Shown: positions 57,726 through 64,000 of the stretch, piece by piece | Layout of the letters: every line of letters starts with the position of its first letter | Position numbering within the stretch: position 1 is the stretch's first letter | NCBI GenBank assembly: GCA_013076295.1 | Contig: RQOL01000906.1 | Coordinates: 6,514,297 to 6,578,296 of the forward strand | Origin: Sanderia malayensis | Taxonomy: Eukaryota; Cnidaria; Scyphozoa; Semaeostomeae; Pelagiidae | DNA: 64,000 nucleotides | Reading direction: 5' to 3' | Position numbers and translations under genes: made by a program | The notes under the pieces: generated by a model | What the model was told of the DNA's origin: nothing | Seen by the model: only the letters and a program-made list of their open reading frames with translations | Databases searched by the model: none

Positions 57726-59189
57726 TTACCTACTTAATGTTCTATTGTTCTTCCAATAAAATTTGTTCTCGTGTCGGCATTTGGAAATCAGTTCGGAGCG
57801 TTTGTTAAGAAGTGAGTCATTGTTTGAGTTGATGATGTAAAGTTTCTCTGTCAGGCAAAGGTCACACCTTTTTGTGATGTTGTTGTAGGCGGTCGCTAAG
57901 GTGATGATTGTCCATTGTACTCTGTAGTCTTTGTTCATGTCCTTGAGGTCCCAGATGTGTTTCGAAAGTTCGGTGCTGTTTGCGTATTTGCGGTTTCTGA
58001 AAGATTGCTTGTGTTGTGTGTAGCGTTTCTTGAATGTCCCTTCCGTAAGTCCGATGTAGTTTTTGCTCGTAGTATCTTCGTTGGTGGTGACTTGTGCGTT
58101 GTAGATGATGCTGGATGTGAGACAGTTGTTGTTGAGTGGGCATTCGTCTTTCTTCTGGCAGTTGCATGTTTTGTTGGATGAAGGGTTGGTGGTGGTGGTG
58201 GTGTTGTTGCTGACTTTCTTATTATGTTTGCTAATGATGGTTCCCATGTTGTCTGTGCAGCTGTAACTTACTTTGATGTTATTTTTGTTAAAGAGTTTAT
58301 GGAATTTATGGTCTTTGTTGAAGTGCTTGTTGATGAGCTTGAGGAAGGTTTTGCCGATGTTGGTTTTTACGTTTTTACTGTAGGGAGGGTTGTACCAGAT
58401 GATGTTTCGTTGTCGGTATCGTCTTGCTCGTGGTGGTGGTCTTTGGTTGTCGAATGTCAAGGGTTGGTTGTATCCGCTGGATTGTAGGGCGTCTTCGTAG
58501 ATAGGTTTGGCTTTGTTGAACTCTGTCTCGTTACATGAAATGTCAGATATTCTGCGGTTGATGGCGGCCGGGAGCTGTTTGATGATGTTGGGTGGGTGGT
58601 TGGATTTGGTGTTGATGTAGAGTGGGTTGTTGTTTGGTTTTTTGTAGGGGTAGTATGATGCATTCTTGAGGTTGAAGGTTACGTCCAGGTAGTTCACTAT
58701 TTTCAGGTTGGTCTGTATCGTGATGTTGAGGCCGTGCTGTTTGAATTGTTTTGTAATGTCCTTTCTTATCCTGTCTGCTTGTTGTCCGGTGATGTTTTTG
58801 AAGATGGCAAGTCCGTCGTCTCTATAAAGTCCAATGGAGTCTTTTTCGTATTTCGTACTAAGTTGTTTGAGGATGAATAGCCCTACAAGCTCGCAAATTT
58901 CTGCACCGTCGTAGCTTCCCATTCTGACGTCGAACATGTTGTTGTCTTTCTTGACCCAGGTGGTTCCCTTGTTGAACAGTAGGGATTTTCGTGCATGCAT
59001 TTGTCTTTCTTGACCCAGGTGGTTCCCTTGTTGAACAGTAGGGATTTTCGTGCATGCATGAGTATCGCTACTATCGCTACTATAAAATGAAAGTAATGTT
59101 GAAAATTTTACAATTATAAATATCCAAGGTTTGGAACGAACGGCCCGTGAACATAATGATAAACGTGCATGCGATTTTCGTGCATGCAT
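57726..59189 (-). pseudogene. Penelope-like RT C-terminus plus GIY-YIG endonuclease, left copy
   Basis: The real coding part starts near 58937 (MFDVRMGSYDGAEICELVGL); residues before that are reading through duplicated leader sequence. RT motifs C-D follow: GLYRDDGLAIF with the catalytic DD, then LKIVNYLDVTFNL. A long linker with CNCQKKDECPLNNNC and the GIY-YIG domain (KNYIGLTEGTFKKRYTQHKQ, SFRNRK, then ELSKHIWDLKD and CDLCLTEKLYI) come next. The RT fingers and the N-terminus are absent, so the copy cannot move by itself. Frame otherwise open to 57726. Confidence 0.88.
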
Positions 59190-59199
59190 GATTATCGCT
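59059..59199. other. Centre of the Penelope pair with LINE-derived filler
   Basis: Between the arms lie two short repeats of CGTGCATGCATGA/TATCGCTACT sequence and a patch at about 59088-59165. The first part of the patch copies the LINE 3' tail (AATGTTGAAAATTTTACAAT to GGAACGAACGG, as at 61040-61095). The second part copies GGCCCGTGAACATAATGATA (as at 60713-60732). These source pieces are about 300 bp apart in the adjoining arm. Confidence 0.75.
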
Positions 59200-59242
59200 A
59201 CTGTTCAACAAGGGAACCACCTGGGTCAAGAAAGACAACAAC

Positions 59243-60454
59243 ATGTTCGACGTCACAATGGGAAGCTACGACGGTGCAGAAATTTGCGAGCTTGTAGGGC
59301 TATTCATCCTCAAACAACTTAGTACGAAATACGAAAAAGACTCCATTGGACTTTATAGAGACGACGGACTTGCCATCTTCAAAAACATCACCGGACAACA
59401 AGCAGACAGGATAAGAAAGGACATTACAAAACAATTCAAACAGCACGGCCTCAACATCACGATACAGACCAACCTGAAAATAGTGAACTACCTGGACGTA
59501 ACCTTCAACCTCAAGAATGCATCATACTACCCCTACAAAAAACCAAACAACAACCCACTCTACATCAACACCAAATCCAACCACCCACCCAACATCATCA
59601 AACAGCTCCCGGCCGCCATCAACCGCAGAATATCTGACATTTCATGTAACGAGACAGAGTTCAACAAAGCCAAACCTATCTACGAAGACGCCCTACAATC
59701 CAGCGGATACAACCAACCCTTGACATTTGACAACCAAAGACCACCACCACGAGCAAGACGATACCGACAACGAAACATCATCTGGTACAACCCTCCCTAC
59801 AGTAAAAACGTAAAAACCAACATCGGCAAAACCTTCCTCAAGCTCATCAACAAGCACTTCAACAAAGACCATAAATTCCATAAACTCTTTAACAAAAATA
59901 ACATCAAAGTAAGTTACAGCTGCACAGACAACATGGGAACCATCATTAGCAAACATAATAAGAAAGTCAGCAACAACACCACCACCACCACCAACCCTTC
60001 ATCCAACAAAACATGCAACTGCCAGAAGAAAGACGAATGCCCACTCAACAACAACTGTCTCACATCCAGCATCATCTACAACGCACAAGTCACCACCAAC
60101 GAAGATACTACGAGCAAAAACTACATCGGACTTACGGAAGGGACATTCAAGAAACGCTACACACAACACAAGCAATCTTTCAGAAACCGCAAATACGCAA
60201 ACAGCACCGAACTTTCGAAACACATCTGGGACCTCAAGGACATGAACAAAGACTACAGAGTACAATGGACAATCATCACCTCAGCGACCGCCTACAACAA
60301 CATCACAAAAAGGTGTGACCTTTGCCTGACAGAGAAACTTTACATCATCAACTCAAACAATGACTCACTTCTTAACAAACGCTCCGAACTGATTTCCAAA
60401 TGCCGACACGAGAACAAATTTTATTTGAAGAACAATAGAACACTAAGTAGGTAA
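59243..60454 (+). pseudogene. Penelope-like RT C-terminus plus GIY-YIG endonuclease, right copy
   Basis: A 403-codon frame almost identical to the left copy (MFDVTMGSYDG versus MFDVRMGSYDG; FYLKNN versus FYWKNN). It has the same YRDD motif, CNCQKKDEC linker and GIY-YIG domain. It begins inside RT without fingers or the upstream part. Its Met at 59243 is only the first in the frame. It stops at 60452-60454 and the 3' UTR runs to 60680. Confidence 0.88.
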
Positions 60455-61064
60455 TTGACTCTAATTCTAAAAGTAACTCCTTTGTTTTAATCAACCCCTG
60501 CTTGTAAATAAATTTCAGTAAATCGGGATGTAATTCATAATAGTCTGTCTGATGATTGCGTGAGCATGAAACTTTAAGTAACAGTTTAAGTCTCCTTTCT
60601 TGTTTCTATTCTATATTGCTCTGTACGTTCGTACATCGAGCACTGTGATGCGGCGTTGACAGCGCAATTGGTATAGAGATAATAATCAGTACATAATTAT
60701 TTTGGTGATAAAGGCCCGTGAACATAATGATAAACAAAATATATAATAATATAATAATAATCAATTTATTTAAAGTTGGCTGGTAAATACATAGCGTGAT
60801 TAACAAGTTAATTTTGCTAATTAAGGCCAACTATTTAAAATACTGAATAAAATCTATAATGTTTATTAAGATTCTACTTAAAATAGTCCATATAATTCTT
60901 TAAATAAATCTAAAATGTTTATTTAAAATCTTCTTAAAATAGCCATATAAGTTTTTAAATAAATGATTAAAACAAGCTAATAATAATTCATATAAAAAGA
61001 GTAGTGTATGGTACAATAAAAGATTTTAAAATGTAAAATGAAAGTAATGTTGAAAATTTTACAA

Positions 61065-64000
61065 TTATAAATATCCAAGGTCTGGAACGAACGGTCTGCA
61101 GAGTCTACATTTGCATTCATTACCCCGCCATTGTTCTATCTTTCACCTAAATTGCAAGAAGGATTCAACATTTCTTATTTCTTCAGGGATGCGATACCAA
61201 AGTTGAGGCCCTCTATATCTTACAGTTTCAGAACCAAAATGTACAGTTTTAATCCTTGGCAAGAAAAGTTCATTGCCATTTCTCAGGTTAAACATAATTT
61301 CTCGCTGCCTGAAAATCTCACTCATAAAAGGAGGGCTTAAATTGTTCTGAGTTTTGAACATTTCTAACATAAGTGCTTGTAGATTTTTAGTGTGGATGGT
61401 CACAGCTTTGTCTCTTTCCAATAATTTCTCGTGAATTTTATTTATACAATAAAATTGATATAATTTCTTCGTGAATTTTATCAATTTTATTGTTTAAATT
61501 TCTGCTATGAAACATCCAAGCTAACGGGCAGTATTGAAATTGGCTTATGACAAACGATCTCATTAAAAGTCGTAATTTGCTTGAGTCCATATAGGGAGAC
61601 AGACGAGAAAGTGCAAAAAGTTTATTGCCGGCCTTTTTACATAACTTTGTGATGTGCGTTTCAAAAGTGAGTTTATTATCGATTGTGACACCTAGCAGTT
61701 TTTCCTGATCTGTATTCTCGATACTACTGTTACCTATATTTACCGTAACTGATTGGTTGGCACTTTTCCCTAGCACTAATAAGTGACACTTATCTGTATT
61801 TAACTTCATAAAATTATCTGCAAACCATTGAACAATAAAGTTAGAATCATTTTCCAGCTTCCCAATAACATTGTTGAGGCTCTTATCGCATGCATAAATA
61901 GTTGTATCATCTGCATAATCGCAGATATCTGTTTTGCCAATAGAGAACAACAGATCGTTTATGTAAATGTTAAAGGGAAGGGGGCCAATAACTGATCCTT
62001 GTGGGACGCCTAAGCTAAGATGTTCAAAGTTACTAAAAGACTCATTGATTTTTACCCTTTGCTGCCTTCCCTCTAGAAAGTTGTGAATAAGACATAGAGC
62101 TTCACGACTAAAACCATAAGCGTTTAGTTTTGCCAAGAGGAGGTCGTGCTTAATGCAGTCAAACGCTTCCGAGAGGTCCATCAAGATTGCACCTACGTTT
62201 TCCCCATTGTCTAAGCTGACTTTCCATTTTTCAAGCATTTGAATCAAAGCATGTTGTGTGTTATAACCTTTGCGAAAACCACAAAGTAGAACCGATAGAT
62301 ATGGTGTTATATATTCAATAATCTGCCTATCCAAAATTCTTTCAAAAATCTTGGAAACCGTTGGGAGTATACTAACAGGTCTATAATTTTGTTTTGAAGT
62401 CTTTGCCTCAGATTTATGGAGTGGAGAAACGTCTGCAGACTTTAGCTTCTCTGGAAATGAGTAATTCTGAACACTGTCATTGAAGAGAACGTGTAACGAT
62501 TGAGCACAAATGTCAGAACTACCCTTTAAAATCTTAGGAGGAATGTTTTTGAAGGTCGTTGCCTTTTTCGGATTGAGTCTATTTATTTCCATTTTCATTT
62601 CTTCAACTGTGACTTTATCAAAGTGGAACTTATTTTTGATTTGAGCAAAACTGCGAATTTTGCTTATGCTGGGGTGGTTGGAATATTTGGTCACGGCTTT
62701 ATCAATAGGATCTGAAATACCTTCTGTGCTAGAGATGACATCACGATTTTCTATAAGACCAAGTGCGTCAGTAATCTTTACAAAGTAATCGTTTAGAGTT
62801 TCAGCTACTTCTTTGTCTTTAGATACTATTTTGTCATCCTCGATCAGAGTAATTTTTACATTTGCTTTTCTTTTATCAGAGATAAAAGGTTTCACGGTTT
62901 TCCAAAACATTTTATTATCTGTGAATTGAGAAATATCCAGGTTGCTATAAAAAATTTTTCTTTCAATCCTAAATAATTTTACACACAAGTTGCGCTGTTG
63001 ACGAAACGCCTCCTAATTTTGAGCTGTGCGGTTTTTATTGAATTTATTCTTCAACCTTGAACGCATCATGACAGCTTTACGCAGGGTTCGATTCATGAAG
63101 GGACCATCATTTGCCCTTGCATATTTCTTTTTCATAAGGGCATGTTGATTTAAGACTTCGTCGAAACAATTTTGAAATGAATCATAATTCAGGTCCGTTG
63201 ATTTAATTTTTTGCAGCTCTTCACGAAGATGTTGTTTAAACAATGGTTCAGAAAAATTCTTATAATTTCTATAATTTACAACAGTGTGTCCAGGTTTTTC
63301 GTATGTTGTTTTCAGAACTGTAACAACCATTTTGTGGAAATCAGAAAGTCCTGTCTTTCCTGTCTCTACCTTGGGATTACAAGCTTTGAAACAATTTGGC
63401 CCCTTCACTAAATTTTTAAGGTCATAACCATTCATAAAATTATTCACCATTTGATCTGACTCCTCTGCATTAAAGTCACTTACAAACAAATAGTTGTCAT
63501 ACTTTCCACTATAAAGAACTACAGCTCTGCCGAGATTTTCAAAAAAATGAGTTTGTGACTGTGACGGGGGTCGGTAGATGCTAAAAATGGCCCATTTCTT
63601 GCCCCTTAAATTGATATCAAAACATAAGCATTCAATGTCATCATCAAACTTGAAAGATTTCAATTCACTTGTTGGTATATCACTTCTGACGTATATTAAA
63701 AGACCTCCACCGTTATCGTTTCTATCCAACCGTAGTGGCTCAGTGTGCCCTTCCATGAAAAATTGATTTTTTGCAAAAGAATTGTCAATTTTCGTTTCTG
63801 CGATCATTAAAATATCAATACTTTGTGAGACTATCTCCCTTAATGCATCGAATTTATTCCTAACTGTATTTTTATTCAAATAGCCAACAATAATGCGACC
63901 AACGTTTTTTAATTTCGGTTTATTTAATTCAGACTTGGCGCCATTGAAATGCGGGGGGTCGTTAACCATTGACGATACAGTTGATTCAAAATCATTGGAC
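61065..64000 (-). pseudogene. CR1-like LINE ORF2, inverted copy, broken and cut by the window end
   Basis: Mirror of 17690-20613. Endonuclease and linker are at 63969-63013 and RT at 62988-61438, separated by a nonsense change (AQN then TAG, where the left copy has TGG). The RT has GVPQGSVIGPLPF and the catalytic YADD. Near 61440-61480 a small local duplication breaks the frame, and the thumb/C-terminus resumes at 61435-61143. Where the left copy has a stop after APMK this one reads ALMKKKYAR, so each arm gained its own damage after duplication. The same short endonuclease (CFKACNPKVETGKTGLSD) is present in both, so that deletion is older. Confidence 0.88.

Larger units (their letters stand above)
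57566..60680. mobile_element. Head-to-head pair of Penelope-like elements, 12-bp target duplication
   Basis: AATAATCAGTAC lies on both sides (57554-57565, 60681-60692) and occurs once in the left arm (complement at 21486-21497), so the insert is exactly 3,115 bp. It consists of two truncated copies of one element facing away from each other about a centre near 59060-59190, with 99%-like identity in the coding arms. The left copy has a tandem repeat of GACCCAGGTGGTTCCCTTGT (58950-59058). Inverted partial copies are a known Penelope habit. Confidence 0.88.
55542..64000 (-). repeat. Right arm of the giant inverted repeat (partner 17681-24241)
   Basis: The reverse complement of the left arm, starting at GTGTTAGGCCCTCGACG and running off the window inside the LINE. 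It lacks the two left-arm insertions and has instead the Penelope pair at 57566-60680. An extra local duplication around 56185-56265 repeats GGTCAAGACAGTTT. The edge of the arm lies 15 bases from the long-TIR element that ends at 55526. Confidence 0.93.

Noticed and set aside
57915..58487. Valine-rich plus-strand frames opposite the Penelope gene
   Set aside because: Antisense shadows of a conserved RT/GIY-YIG coding region; the mirror copies show the same shadows.

Overview
This is eukaryotic, AT-rich, repeat-saturated DNA from an invertebrate, most likely a cnidarian. The best host gene is an astacin metalloprotease with two C-terminal ShKT domains, an architecture well known in cnidarians. 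The mobile-element mix (CR1-like LINEs with an SGNH-esterase ORF1, BEL/Pao, GIY-YIG Penelope-like elements, hAT, Harbinger-like and TTAA MITEs) fits. The species cannot be fixed from the sequence.

Layout. 46-1694 (-): several exons of an intron-containing Ty3-type/GIN/Ginger-like integrase gene that runs off the left edge. 2.2-11.4 kb: non-autonomous DNA transposons with TTAA or TA target duplications. 11.8-13.5 kb (+): broken BEL/Pao gag. 14.1-15.0 kb: hAT-like element. 16.0-20.9 kb (+): CR1-like LINE. 20.9-24.2 kb: AT-rich flank with two insertions. 25.2-29.9 kb: a satellite whose unit changes from about 73 to 87 bp, interrupted by a second CR1 (-) and a short LINE tail. 34.25-40.07 kb (-): astacin-ShKT gene in seven exons, all in phase, 326 codons plus stop. 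Its intron 2 holds a 3,465-bp transposon (36125-39589) carrying a broken HECT ubiquitin-ligase-like gene and a truncated HTH transposase-like gene. 42.7-48.6 kb: a palindrome of two BEL/Pao pol fragments around a 383-bp MITE. 48.6-50.8 kb: a satellite open in reading frames on both strands. 51.6-52.3 kb: a PHD-finger exon fragment with a MITE next to its stop. 52.6-55.5 kb: two long-TIR elements. 55.5-64.0 kb: an inverted copy of 17.7-24.2 kb, carrying its own head-to-head Penelope pair.

The main theme is inverted duplication at several scales: arms of at least 6.5 kb about 31 kb apart, 2.7-kb arms around a MITE, about 1.3-kb Penelope arms, and many TIR elements. Because the outer arms share ancestry, each supplies an empty site for insertions in the other. 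This gives exact ends and target duplications for a Penelope pair (12 bp), a Penelope fragment (14 bp) and a MITE (about 4 bp). The most unusual items are the HECT-carrying transposon in the astacin intron and the two nested palindromes. Apart from the astacin gene and possibly the left-edge integrase gene, every coding region is a broken mobile element.
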